Source: an uncultured Bacteroidales bacterium
GTDB taxonomy: Bacteria > Bacteroidota > Bacteroidia > Bacteroidales > UBA932
Length of the DNA stretch: 21,627 nucleotides
Assembly (NCBI GenBank): GCA_904501835.1
Contig: CAJGBW010000027.1
Coordinates: forward strand, 1 to 21,627
Reading direction: 5' to 3'
Under the pieces are notes generated by a model. The model saw only the letters and a list, made by a program, of their open reading frames with translations, was not told where the DNA came from and ran no database searches. Positions 8,787 through 17,500 of this stretch are shown here, in pieces (position 1 is the first letter of the stretch; the number at the start of each line of letters is the position of its first letter). The translations under genes were made by a program, and so were the position numbers.

Positions 8787-9773
8787 TTACAAATTAGGAT
8801 TAACCGTTTTCCAATCTTTCACTGCAGGAATGATACCCAAAGCAATGATTTCGTCACGCATCTTGCAGAGGTGCTCGTATGAAGCCGCCAAGTCTTTGAT
8901 TTCAGAAGCAGTGCCGGCAGGGTCACAGAAATGAACACCCTGTGCATCGATGACTGAAGGCATAGCCATCATGACATTGTTATAGGTACCGTTGTTTACA
9001 TAGCAACCTGCAGGCCAGGTGAACTTCTCACCACCCATAGCAGCCTCAATCATTTTCACTGCATTGTAAGCAGGGCTCTGGAATGAAGAACGACCACGCA
9101 ATTTGATGATGTTAGAACCACCCTGGATTGTGTCATGTTTGATCTGTGCGAACTCCTCTTCGGTCAAGCCCATCTGTGAAAGAGGTTTGCCATCGATTTT
9201 AGCCTGTGAAGCAAACACAGCCATAGCCTCACCATGACCACCATAAGTCATTGCACCGGTAACTTTACTCTGCGCCACGCCGAATTTGTTAGCAAGCTCG
9301 GTCTGCAAACGGGTTGAATCCAAAGCAGCGAGGGTAGTCACCTTCTCGGGAGAAACGCCTGAATGCAAAAGAACCACCAAACCGGTCAAGTCCGCAGGGT
9401 TGAAAATAACAACGATGTGCTTTACATCGGGGCAGTAAGCTTTTACATTTTTACCGAATTCCTCGGCAATCTGGCAGTTTCCTTTCAACAAATCCTCACG
9501 GGTCATACCCTCTTTACGAGGAGCGCCACCGGAAGAAATAATGAATTTTGCATCCTTGAATGCTACTGCAGGATCCGTCGTGTAGGTAATGTTAGCACCT
9601 TCAAATGCGCAGTGGTTCATTTCTGCCACTACACCTTTCAAACCGGGCTCATAAACATCATAAAGGCAGATGTTAGGAGTGAGTTTCAACATGAGAGCGG
9701 TCTGTGCCATGTTGGAGCCAATCATACCGGCTGCACCAACGATAAGCAACTTGTCATTTGTCAAAAAATTCAT
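8787..9773 (-). CDS. mdh: NAD-dependent malate dehydrogenase (LDH/MDH family)
   Basis: Interconverts malate and oxaloacetate; in fermentative Bacteroidales this serves the reductive branch to fumarate and succinate. The start at 9773 (328 residues) is chosen over an upstream in-frame ATG at 9890 because the protein homology begins at MNFLTNDKL, the extension is unlike any family member, and a promoter -7 box lies inside the extension. Motifs: Rossmann GAAGMIGSNM near residue 13; GGAPRKEGMTREDLL, the mobile substrate-binding loop with arginines; IFNPAD; the LDSTRL segment with the catalytic aspartate and substrate arginine; and GGHGEAM with the catalytic histidine. The arginine-bearing loop favours malate over lactate, although the families overlap. 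First gene of an mdh-pgk operon. Confidence 0.93.
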   Translation of the reverse strand: MNFLTNDKLLIVGAAGMIGSNMAQTALMLKLTPNICLYDVYEPGLKGVVAEMNHCAFEGANITYTTDPAVAFKDAKFIISSGGAPRKEGMTREDLLKGNCQIAEEFGKNVKAYCPDVKHIVVIFNPADLTGLVVLLHSGVSPEKVTTLAALDSTRLQTELANKFGVAQSKVTGAMTYGGHGEAMAVFASQAKIDGKPLSQMGLTEEEFAQIKHDTIQGGSNIIKLRGRSSFQSPAYNAVKMIEAAMGGEKFTWPAGCYVNNGTYNNVMMAMPSVIDAQGVHFCDPAGTASEIKDLAASYEHLCKMRDEIIALGIIPAVKDWKTVNPNL

Positions 9774-9827
9774 AGTACTATAATTTTGTATTTGTGTTTT
9801 CCTGTATTGCCATAGGCAAATCGATTG

Positions 9828-9835
9828 CAAAGTTA
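9828..9835 (-). promoter_or_regulatory. Predicted -7 box of the mdh-pgk promoter
   Basis: On the minus strand this reads TAACTTTG, an exact match to the Bacteroidota TAnnTTTG element. A good TTTG at the proper upstream distance is not evident. The transcript would start near 9821, giving a leader of about 48 nt before the mdh ATG. Confidence 0.6.
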
Positions 9836-9890
9836 TAAAAAATAATGCAGACTTTATGCTGAAAATCGTGTGTATTTCCAAAAAAATCAA

Positions 9891-9898
9891 TATATTTG
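9891..9898 (+). promoter_or_regulatory. Predicted -7 box for the phosphopantetheinyl transferase transcript
   Basis: TATATTTG fits TAnnTTTG. It lies divergent to the mdh promoter, 55 nt away. Transcription would begin around 9905, which leaves a leader of nearly 200 nt before the transferase ATG and places the 56-codon leader ORF about 14 nt from the transcript start. Confidence 0.5.
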
Positions 9899-9918
9899 CA
9901 GCCTATTTATAACAAAAG

Positions 9919-10089
9919 ATGGAACCTCCCAGTCCAATAACCACGATTTCTCCAGCGGACAGTCGCTCTGACGATCCGTTATCGTGCCGCATTTTTATTC
10001 AGACGAAGACAAGCACCCTGACAGTTTTGCCGGAGTGTGGGCTTTTGTTGTTTACCGCCTTGGAGGACAACGAAGCGATTCCATCTTAA
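9919..10089 (+). CDS. Hypothetical 56-residue leader ORF upstream of the phosphopantetheinyl transferase
   Basis: An ATG-to-TAA frame of 56 codons starting about 14 nt after the predicted transcription start and stopping 10 nt before the transferase ATG, in another frame. The peptide begins MEPPSPITT and ends DNEAIPS; it is not recognised, has no signal peptide or clear domain, and is rich in Ser, Thr and Pro. The DNA also contains two small hairpins: AGCG/CGCT with a 6-nt loop near 9955-9970, and ACGAT/ATCGT with a 5-nt loop near 9973-9987. The stretch could be a real small gene, a regulatory upstream ORF, or a structured untranslated leader; none of these is established. Confidence 0.3.
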   Translation: MEPPSPITTISPADSRSDDPLSCRIFIQTKTSTLTVLPECGLLLFTALEDNEAIPS

Positions 10090-10099
10090 AACACAATGT

Positions 10100-10735
10100 A
10101 TGGGACTTTTATTTAGAAAGAAATTAGACAACAAAGCAGAAGTTTCGGTATGGCACATCACCGAAAGCGAAGAGGAACTGAAGGCATTGGTCTCCGTTCC
10201 CTCTGATGAAATGGAAGAAATTCAGCTGATACGCAGCGAATCCCTCCGCAAACAGAAATTTGCAGTCAGGGCTCTCCTGAAGGAAATTTTCGAGGAGAAG
10301 ATGTATCTGAACCACCACGACAACGGACAGCCGTACCTTGAGGGTTGCGTCACCAACATCAGCATCACCCATACAGATAAATATGTAGGCATCATCACCC
10401 ATGACGAATTGGATTTGGGTATTGATTGCGAGAGTTTGGATCGCGACTTTTCCGCTGTAGAGAAAAAAGCCCTCAGCGAAGAAGAAATCGACGACTTGGA
10501 TGACGACAAGAAAAACGAACAGCTCGCCATCTACTGGTGCGCCAAAGAAGCCATCTATAAAAGAATGTCCATCAGCCATGTAGATTTCGCCGAACAGATC
10601 GAGTTGGAAAAATTCCGTCCGAAGGGAGAAGGCGAATTGGAAGCGACCTTTATTCACAAAGACGGGCACGAAGAAGAATTCGACCTGGAATACATTAGTT
10701 TCGACCGTCACATTCTCGTTTGGGTTGTTGGCTAA
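10100..10735 (+). CDS. 4'-phosphopantetheinyl transferase superfamily protein (Sfp-like)
   Basis: Moves the 4'-phosphopantetheine arm of CoA onto a serine of an acyl- or peptidyl-carrier protein. 211 residues from the ATG at 10100. This start is preferred to an in-frame ATG at 10037 because the latter overlaps the leader ORF and adds unrelated sequence; the nearby ATG at 10096 is out of frame and stops at once. Motifs: NISITHTDKYVG (86-97), GIDCES at 107-112 with Mg-binding D109 and E111, and WCAKEAIYK at 146-154 with E150. The acidic middle section (DDLDDDKKNE) is unusual but lies in a variable loop. No polyketide or peptide synthetase is nearby, so the target may be the fatty-acid carrier protein. 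No Shine-Dalgarno sequence is visible, normal for this phylum. Confidence 0.88.
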   Translation: MGLLFRKKLDNKAEVSVWHITESEEELKALVSVPSDEMEEIQLIRSESLRKQKFAVRALLKEIFEEKMYLNHHDNGQPYLEGCVTNISITHTDKYVGIITHDELDLGIDCESLDRDFSAVEKKALSEEEIDDLDDDKKNEQLAIYWCAKEAIYKRMSISHVDFAEQIELEKFRPKGEGELEATFIHKDGHEEEFDLEYISFDRHILVWVVG

Positions 10736-10766
10736 TTTATAATTAGTAAAAATTACATTTTTCGAT

Positions 10767-10809
10767 AAAAATCTGTTAATCAGCGAATTAACAGATTTTT
10801 TTATTTTTT
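10767..10809 (+). terminator. Intrinsic terminator after the phosphopantetheinyl transferase
   Basis: Perfect 14-bp stem, AAAAATCTGTTAAT (10767-10780) and ATTAACAGATTTTT (10787-10800), loop CAGCGA, followed by TTATTTTTT. The A/T-rich ends make it usable in both orientations, but only the plus direction has an upstream gene. Confidence 0.85.
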
Positions 10810-10832
10810 GTTGATAACTTATTGCGAAAAAA

Positions 10833-10865
10833 GTTGAAAAAGATTGAACAATTGATTTATCTTTG
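10833..10865 (+). promoter_or_regulatory. Predicted nrdD promoter
   Basis: GTTG at 10833-10836 (near the TTTG -33 element) is followed after 21 nt by TATCTTTG at 10858-10865, an exact TAnnTTTG -7 box. Transcription would begin near 10872, about 33 nt before the nrdD ATG. Having its own promoter and a strong terminator upstream, nrdD is its own unit. Confidence 0.65.
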
Positions 10866-10904
10866 CGAAAACAATAATATACAAACAACTCACCTTGTCG
10901 CATT

Positions 10905-13115
10905 ATGATAAAAAAAGTAATCAAAAGAGATGGTAGACTCGTTGATTTCAACAGTGTAAAAATTGTTGAAGCGATTCGTAAGGCAATGGCTGTAACCGAA
11001 GCAGGTGAAGACATTGTTCTTGCAGCACAAATTGCCGAAAAAGTCACCAAGAACAACAAAGAAGAAATGAGCGTGGAGGAAATCCAGGACTGCGTAGAGT
11101 TCGCATTGATGGAATCCCCCCGCAAAGAGGTAGCGAAAAAGTATATCGCTTACCGCAACCAGCGTAACATTGCCCGTAAGGCAAAAAGCCATGAGATTTT
11201 CCAGGAAATCATCGAAGCGCAGAGCAACGATATTACCCGCGAAAATGCCAACATGAATGCTGATACGCCTGCCGGCATGATGATGAAGTTTGCCTCCGAG
11301 GCTACCAAAGCCTATGTAGATGAGTGCTTGCTTTCTGATGATGTGCGCGACGCGGTGGCAAATGGCTACATTCACATTCACGACAAAGATTACTACCCCA
11401 CCAAGAGTCTTACCTGTATCCAGCATCCCTTGGATAAAATTCTGGAGCATGGTTTGAAGGCCGGACACGGCGAATCTCGTCCCGCAAAGAGAATCGAGAC
11501 CGCTTCTGTACTCGCCTGCATCTCTATGGAGACCGTTCAGAACGAAATGCACGGTGGACAAGCCATCCCTGCTTTCGACTATTATCTGGCTCCTTATGTA
11601 AGAAAGACTTATCAGGAAGAGATCAAGAAACTCTCCGATCTCAACGGCAAGGACTACTCCCATTTGCTTGATGTCAAATTGGACGACTATATCCGTCGCG
11701 ACCTGATTGGCATGCAGGGAGATGAAAGAATCATCCAACACGCAGTCAATCAGACAGTTATGCGCGTTCACCAATCGATGGAAGCCTTTGTTCACAATAT
11801 GAACACCATCCACTCCCGCGGCGGAAACCAGGTGGTATTCTCTTCCATCAACTATGGTACCGATACTTCTGCTGAGGGTCGTTGCATCATCCGCGAAATC
11901 CTCAACACAACGTATGAAGGTGTCGGAAACGGCAGCACCGCTATTTTCCCCATCCAGATTTGGAAAAAGAAAAAAGGCGTAAGCTATCTTCCTACCGACC
12001 CCAACTATGACCTTTATAAATTTGCTTGTAAAGTATCTGCCCGCCGTTTCTTCCCCAACTTCCTCAACCTTGACGCCAGCTACAACCAGGACGAGGCTTG
12101 GAAAGAGGACGATCCGAGAAGATTCGAGCACGAGGTAGCGACCATGGGATGCCGTACCCGCGTATATGGTAACAAGTTCGGTCCCAAGACCTCAATCGGC
12201 CGTGGCAACTTGAGCTTTACAACCATCAACATCGTACGCATTGCCATTGAGTGCAATAAAGCAGAAGCCGATTTGAACACCCGTATCGCTCGCTTCTTCG
12301 AGAAATTGGATTGGACTTTGGATATGGCCGCCAAACAGCTTAACGAGCGTTTCGACTTCCAGAAGACCGCCCTCAAAAAACAGTTCCCTCTTCTTATGAG
12401 CGGTCTGTGGATTGGTAGCGAAAATCTGGCTGACACCGACAACATCGAGCAGGTAATCAACCAGGGTACCCTTTCTATCGGATTCATCGGTCTGGCAGAA
12501 TGTCTTCTCGCCCTCATCGGAAAACACCATGGTGAAAGCGAAGAAGCACAGGAATTGGGCTTGCGTATCGTATCTCACATGGCTGACAAAATCAATGGTT
12601 ATGCAGAAACCTTCCAGCACAATTTCACTTTCCTGGGCACGCCTGCAGAGGGTCTTTCCGGCAAATTCACCAAGATGGACCGCAAGAAATTCGGCAACCT
12701 CCCGGGCATTACCGACAAAGACTACTACACCAACTCTTCTCATATTCCCGTAAGTTTCCACTGTACTCCTGAGCACAAAGCGAAGATTGAGGGTCCTTAC
12801 CACAAATATGAGAACGCGGGACATATCTTCTATGTGGAAATTGACGGCGACGCCACCCACAACCCCGAGGCCATTATGAACATCGTGGATTTGATGGACA
12901 AATACGATATCGGATACGGCTCTGTAAACCACAACCGCAACCGTTGTCTGGATTGTGGCTACGAAGACGCCAGCAGCGATTTGACAGAGTGTCCTCACTG
13001 CAAGAGCACCAACATTGACACCCTCCAGCGTATCACCGGTTACCTTGTAGGTACCACCAACCGTTGGAACAGCGGTAAGTTGGCTGAGCTTAAAGACCGC
13101 GTCATCCACAAATAG
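10905..13115 (+). CDS. nrdD: Anaerobic (class III) ribonucleoside-triphosphate reductase
   Basis: Glycyl-radical enzyme that reduces ribonucleoside triphosphates to deoxynucleotides without oxygen. 736 residues, full length. In order: an ATP-cone allosteric domain at about 3-95 (VIKRDGRLVDFN, ending in YIAYRNQRNIAR), the ten-stranded barrel with the thiyl-radical cysteine probably C416 in MGCRTRVYGN, a zinc-binding site of two CxxC pairs (C681/C684 and C696/C699) near the C-terminus, and the glycyl-radical motif RITGYLVG with the radical glycine at G712. It requires the radical-SAM activase NrdG, which in many genomes follows directly; here the next gene is a convergent aldehyde dehydrogenase, so nrdG must be elsewhere. 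The ATP-cone suggests dATP control of activity. No defect is seen. Confidence 0.98.
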   Translation: MIKKVIKRDGRLVDFNSVKIVEAIRKAMAVTEAGEDIVLAAQIAEKVTKNNKEEMSVEEIQDCVEFALMESPRKEVAKKYIAYRNQRNIARKAKSHEIFQEIIEAQSNDITRENANMNADTPAGMMMKFASEATKAYVDECLLSDDVRDAVANGYIHIHDKDYYPTKSLTCIQHPLDKILEHGLKAGHGESRPAKRIETASVLACISMETVQNEMHGGQAIPAFDYYLAPYVRKTYQEEIKKLSDLNGKDYSHLLDVKLDDYIRRDLIGMQGDERIIQHAVNQTVMRVHQSMEAFVHNMNTIHSRGGNQVVFSSINYGTDTSAEGRCIIREILNTTYEGVGNGSTAIFPIQIWKKKKGVSYLPTDPNYDLYKFACKVSARRFFPNFLNLDASYNQDEAWKEDDPRRFEHEVATMGCRTRVYGNKFGPKTSIGRGNLSFTTINIVRIAIECNKAEADLNTRIARFFEKLDWTLDMAAKQLNERFDFQKTALKKQFPLLMSGLWIGSENLADTDNIEQVINQGTLSIGFIGLAECLLALIGKHHGESEEAQELGLRIVSHMADKINGYAETFQHNFTFLGTPAEGLSGKFTKMDRKKFGNLPGITDKDYYTNSSHIPVSFHCTPEHKAKIEGPYHKYENAGHIFYVEIDGDATHNPEAIMNIVDLMDKYDIGYGSVNHNRNRCLDCGYEDASSDLTECPHCKSTNIDTLQRITGYLVGTTNRWNSGKLAELKDRVIHK

Positions 13116-13163
13116 ACTATCCATGCGGGCAGATTGCCCACATATATAGGTGAGTTAAACAGC

Positions 13164-13200
13164 AAGAGGGCGACTTTCGAGTCGTCCTCTTCTTCGTTTA
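13164..13200. terminator. Shared bidirectional terminator between nrdD and the aldehyde dehydrogenase
   Basis: AAGAGGGCGACT (13164-13175), loop TTCG, AGTCGTCCTCTT (13180-13191): a 12-bp stem with one G-T wobble in a UUCG-capped hairpin, then TCTTCGTTTATA on the plus side. It sits between two convergent stop codons. A smaller hairpin, GGGCA/TGCCC at 13127-13139, lies closer to the nrdD stop and has no T-tract. Confidence 0.75.
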
Positions 13201-14565
13201 TAATAACTTCTTGATAAGCTTGAATAGTTTGTAGGGCATGTAGCGGAAAGGAAGATCCACCCAAGTCGGCGAAGAAAGCACGGCCCGCTCGTGAGAAAAG
13301 GCCAGGAAAGATCGTTCATCATGATAGTTCCCCATTCCGGAATTCCCCACACCGCCAAAAGGAAGACGTGGATTGGCAATGTGCATAATGACATCATTGA
13401 TACAGGCGCCGCCCGAAGAAGTCTGGGCTATCATATCCCATCCATCAGACTCTTTGCCAAAATAATAGAACGCCAGTGGCTTGGGGCGGGCATTGACAAA
13501 GTCCAGCACCTCCCATCGCTCACGGAAGGTCATAATCGGGAAAACAGGACCGAAAATTTCCTCCTGCATCACCGCAGAATCGGGATTCACCTCATCCAGC
13601 AAAGTCGGCTCAAACCAACGCGTAGTGGCATCACGTCGACCTCCTGCCACGATTTTTCCATCTTTCAGATAGGACTCCACCCGTTCAAAAGCCTGATTGC
13701 GAACCAAATGCACATAATGTTTGGCTTGTTCCGTGCCTTGCGGATAGAGTTCATTCAAGGCCTTTTGAAAAGCAGCGACAAAACGTGCTTTGATATCCTC
13801 ATGCAAGAAAAGATAATCCGGTGCAATACAGGTCTGACCGGAATTCAAGGATTTGCCCCAGACGATACGACGGGCAGCCAGTTCGATATTCGCCTCTTTA
13901 TCGACGATACAAGGACTTTTTCCTCCCAATTCAAGAATGAGAGGTGTCAAATAGGGAGCCTGTGCGGCGGCAACCACCTTTGCCAAAGCGGGACTTCCTG
14001 TGAAGAAAACCAAATCATAGGGCTGCGCCAACAAAGCGGCATTGACCTGGCGGTCTCCCTGCACGAGCGTAATATATTCGGACGGGAAGGTATCTTCTAT
14101 CATTTTTTGGAGGGTATCAGAGACCGTCGGCACATAGGGAGAAGGCTTGAGAATGGCTGTGCAACCGGCGGCGATGGCACCAACGAGCGGACTGAGCAAC
14201 AACTGCACGGGATAGTTCCAAGGAGAAACAATCAAACTACAACCCAATGGCTCACGCACCACATAGCAACGCCCCGGCATCACCGCAACGGAACTGGTCT
14301 GACAACGGCGGCGCGCCCAACGTGTCAGATTTTTCAAAGCGCTGTCAATTTCCCCATACACAAGACCTATTTCGGTCATATAGGCCTCTTCATAAGACTT
14401 GTGCAAATCTTGCCACAACGCATCTGTCAAGGCTTTTTCCCATTTTTGAAGCCCTTTCTTAAAGGCACGCAATTGCTGTTTTCTAAAACCTATATTTCGG
14501 CTTGTCCCTTGGGCAAAAAAGTTGCGCTGACTGGCAATCAGGGAGGGAATTTGTTCGATCATCAT
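13198..14565 (-). CDS. Aldehyde dehydrogenase, class-3-like
   Basis: NAD(P)-dependent oxidation of an aldehyde to its acid; substrate unknown. 455 residues from the ATG at 14565 (a second ATG follows directly at 14562), a length typical of the short class 3 group. Longer in-frame starts up to 14754 run inside the upstream gene and are rejected. Landmarks, numbered from the second ATG: WNYP with N116, FTGS at 187-190, LELGGKSP with general base E211, GQTC with nucleophile C245, EEIFGP at 334-339, and PFGGVGNSGMG near 401. The tail DLPFRYMPYKLFKLIKKLL is hydrophobic and basic, as in ALDH3-like enzymes that associate with membranes. It starts 2 nt after the stop of the NAGPA lipoprotein gene, so the two are co-translated; why a cytoplasmic dehydrogenase would pair with a surface hydrolase is not obvious. 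Confidence 0.95.
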   Translation of the reverse strand: MMIEQIPSLIASQRNFFAQGTSRNIGFRKQQLRAFKKGLQKWEKALTDALWQDLHKSYEEAYMTEIGLVYGEIDSALKNLTRWARRRCQTSSVAVMPGRCYVVREPLGCSLIVSPWNYPVQLLLSPLVGAIAAGCTAILKPSPYVPTVSDTLQKMIEDTFPSEYITLVQGDRQVNAALLAQPYDLVFFTGSPALAKVVAAAQAPYLTPLILELGGKSPCIVDKEANIELAARRIVWGKSLNSGQTCIAPDYLFLHEDIKARFVAAFQKALNELYPQGTEQAKHYVHLVRNQAFERVESYLKDGKIVAGGRRDATTRWFEPTLLDEVNPDSAVMQEEIFGPVFPIMTFRERWEVLDFVNARPKPLAFYYFGKESDGWDMIAQTSSGGACINDVIMHIANPRLPFGGVGNSGMGNYHDERSFLAFSHERAVLSSPTWVDLPFRYMPYKLFKLIKKLL

Positions 14566-14567
14566 GA

Positions 14568-17500
14568 TTATTCGGATTGAGAGTCTGTAATAAACAAATG
14601 GGCCGCCAATTTGCGCTCCCCGGTATGATCCAACACGCCATTGCCGCTCGGATAGTTCACCACATTTCCGTGAACAGACATGGTGGAAGAGCCACCGCCG
14701 TCCATATTGATGGCATATTGGGGATTGAAATGTTTTTTCAAGAAACGGGTACACTCTTTGGCGTTCATACCTTCTGCATAACCGGCAAAACGACCGGCTA
14801 TCACGACCAAAAGAAGGTGATTATCCGCAGTCAAAGCATATAGCGTACGAGGGTGGCGCAAGGACTGGTGACGAACCGGGTCTTCTGCGTTGGGATATGC
14901 CTCCAATTCCTCAGCAGTCAAATCTCTATCTATACCTGTCAAAGCACTAACAAAACGCTCTCCGACCAAATCGTAGTTGTAAATCAACAAAGGAGTAGAT
15001 GAAATAACATTATCCCAAATCTTGGCCTTTTCAGCATAAATCAAACGCTGTTCAGCCAAGGTTTTTCCATATCCCGCATGGTCCATCGCGACTGTCGTTC
15101 CCGTAAAATAGAAGCCCGCATCGTTTTTCCATTGCGGCATACCAGAACTCTGCACTTTTTCAGACAAAGATGAGTAATAGGTAACACCATCGGCCTGCAC
15201 GAAGGTAGAAGTCGGTTCATATCCGCCATTGACACCCGCGACAACCTTGTACCCCTGGGCCTTACAAAGTTGCACGGCCTCGGAATGAATAACGGTAGGA
15301 GCGGTATTCGGCTCACCGTGATAATAGTATTTCAATCCGTAACGGGGATTTTTCAAATCTACATCCAAGACCTGGACGATTTGGTTTACATTGGTACCCA
15401 CATAGGTGCCTGAACTCTTGTCCATACCATTGAATTCATGCAAGGTCAGACCTTCTGAAATCACAGTATGCGTCCATACATCGCCCGACACAAATTCTCC
15501 ATCTGTATAAACACTGCTGGTCCAACCCAACGAAGCGGCAACAGAAGAAAGGGTGGCATTGGCCGCAGCAGCCTTTCCATGATAAGCATATTGGTTGCCA
15601 TCCACTTCGCCCATAGTAGGAGCAGGAGGAAGAGCATTCGTCACATCATTATGGTTCACCAAGCTAATATAGCCATCGACGAAATCCATATCCGAACGAC
15701 GATAGCAAGAAGTAAAGGTTCCAGCAACCTTGGCAGAACCCACGATAGCACCCGAAGAATAATTGGTATTCAAAGTACGCGCATTGCTAACTTGGGGGTT
15801 CCATGCAATACATTTATCAATCGTAGCCGGTATATCTGTACGGGCCACAATACCACCAGAACCACGGTTACTCTTCACGGCACCCGAAGCATAAGATTGT
15901 CTAATAGCGATAGAGGTTCCGGTCGCCCATCCTACCAAACCACCAGCAAACTGTTCTGCTGTCACATTGGCAGAAGACCAAGATTGCTCAATGGTAATCG
16001 CACCGGTAGTCTGTCCAATCAAACCACCACTATATCGTGCCGAAGAAGTAGAAGTTACCGTACCACGAGAACGACATTTTGAGAAATTGCCGGTACCCGA
16101 AGTGGTATAACCAATGAGACCACCCGTGCGAGTCTTACCCGACAAAGAACCAGCATAATAACAATCGTTCATCACCACATTACCAGCGGAAGTACCCACC
16201 AAACCACCCGTATTGTCACCGGTATTCACGATGGTTGATTCTGCATAGGAAGCGGTGAGGTTACCACCTTGGGTCAAATTGGCCACCAAACCACCTACAT
16301 TACCCGTACCAGACACAGTTGTTTTGCTATAACATTGCTGAATGGTTGAACTGTTATCAAATACACAATGACCGATGAGACCACCAATGGTCGTTGTTCC
16401 TGTCACACTCGGACCGGCATAGTAACATTGGGTCATTTTCGTTACACCACCTGAGATATAACCTACCAAACCACCGATATTTCTATTTCCTGATATGCTA
16501 CCTGTCGCATAGCAACGTGTGAGGGTCACATCAGAATCCACACAACCCAAGAAGGCCGAACAAGAAGAATTGTTACTGGTCACATTACCTGTTGCATAAC
16601 AATCGGTCAACACAAGGGCTTTGCCTGAAACATTCACCATTCTACCAGCAAAACCTGCAATGTAGTGACCGGTTCCTGTCACCGTGGCAGCCGAATTTGA
16701 AGAAGAAATATTTACAATGGCGGAACTTTCTTGATAAGCCACAAAGCCTCCCACCTGGTTGTTAGCTGTCACGCTACCTTTTACAGAACAATTACTTGCA
16801 GAGAAGGTGCCCGAGCCAACAATGCCGACAGCACCACCCACCGTTTGAGCCATGGGCATATCCATAGTAACATCTACCGAGCAATGGTTCATAACGGTCT
16901 TAACCGAGCTACCTGCATACGCGATAAATCCACCATTCATTTGCAAAGTCGCAGCTGTATTGCCTGAATTGTCTGCCAACACGGAGCCTGTTAAAACTTT
17001 ACAACGTGTAAACGTAACCGTCGTACCATTTACCCATCCCGCAAAGCCGCCTTGGCGTTGTTTGCTGGCATAAGTTGAAGAAATATTTGCTTTCGCAGAG
17101 CAATCCGTAAATGAGCATTCGCCTTGAATTTTTCCCGCAAAAGCACCCACATCGCTTTTCGCCGAAGAGACGGTCACATTCGCTGTACAATTCGTAAAAG
17201 TTGCACCAACCACACAACCGCCAAAACCACCCACGCGGTCTGCCGTACTGCTCACAGTACCCTGAACAGAAACACCGCTCAATGTAGCTGCCTTTCCGTT
17301 CGTGCCCACATAACCACCTATAATTCCCGTTGCGGTTGTTCCAGTAACCTTAGCATTGGTCACTTTGAGGTCTTTACAAGAGCCATAGAGCACACCAAAC
17401 AAACTGGGATAGGTGGTAAAATCACACGAGAAATTATCCAAGCTAAAGCCAGCCCCATCAAAATGTACTTGTCGGGTGAAATTATTGTCGTAATTGACCG

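Noticed and set aside
9774..9890. N-terminal extension of malate dehydrogenase by 39 codons
   Set aside because: It would run through the mdh promoter and adds residues absent from the family.
10124..11125. 333-codon open frame on the minus strand
   Set aside because: Covers the phosphopantetheinyl transferase, its terminator and the nrdD start in antisense; crossing two independent transcription signals makes it implausible.
10890..12131. 413-codon open frame on the minus strand
   Set aside because: Entirely antisense to nrdD, whose protein is unmistakable; the translated sequence has no recognisable domain and arises from codon bias.
12192..13124. 310-codon open frame on the minus strand
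   Set aside because: Antisense to the C-terminal half of nrdD; no domain, no promoter or start context.
13291..14580. 429-codon open frame on the plus strand
   Set aside because: Antisense to the aldehyde dehydrogenase; composition (many His, Arg, Thr) is typical of shadow frames.
15780..17340. Regular repeats that might be taken for a CRISPR or tandem DNA array
   Set aside because: The periodicity is in the protein (GLUG repeats of varying length); DNA copies are too diverged and have no constant repeat/spacer units.
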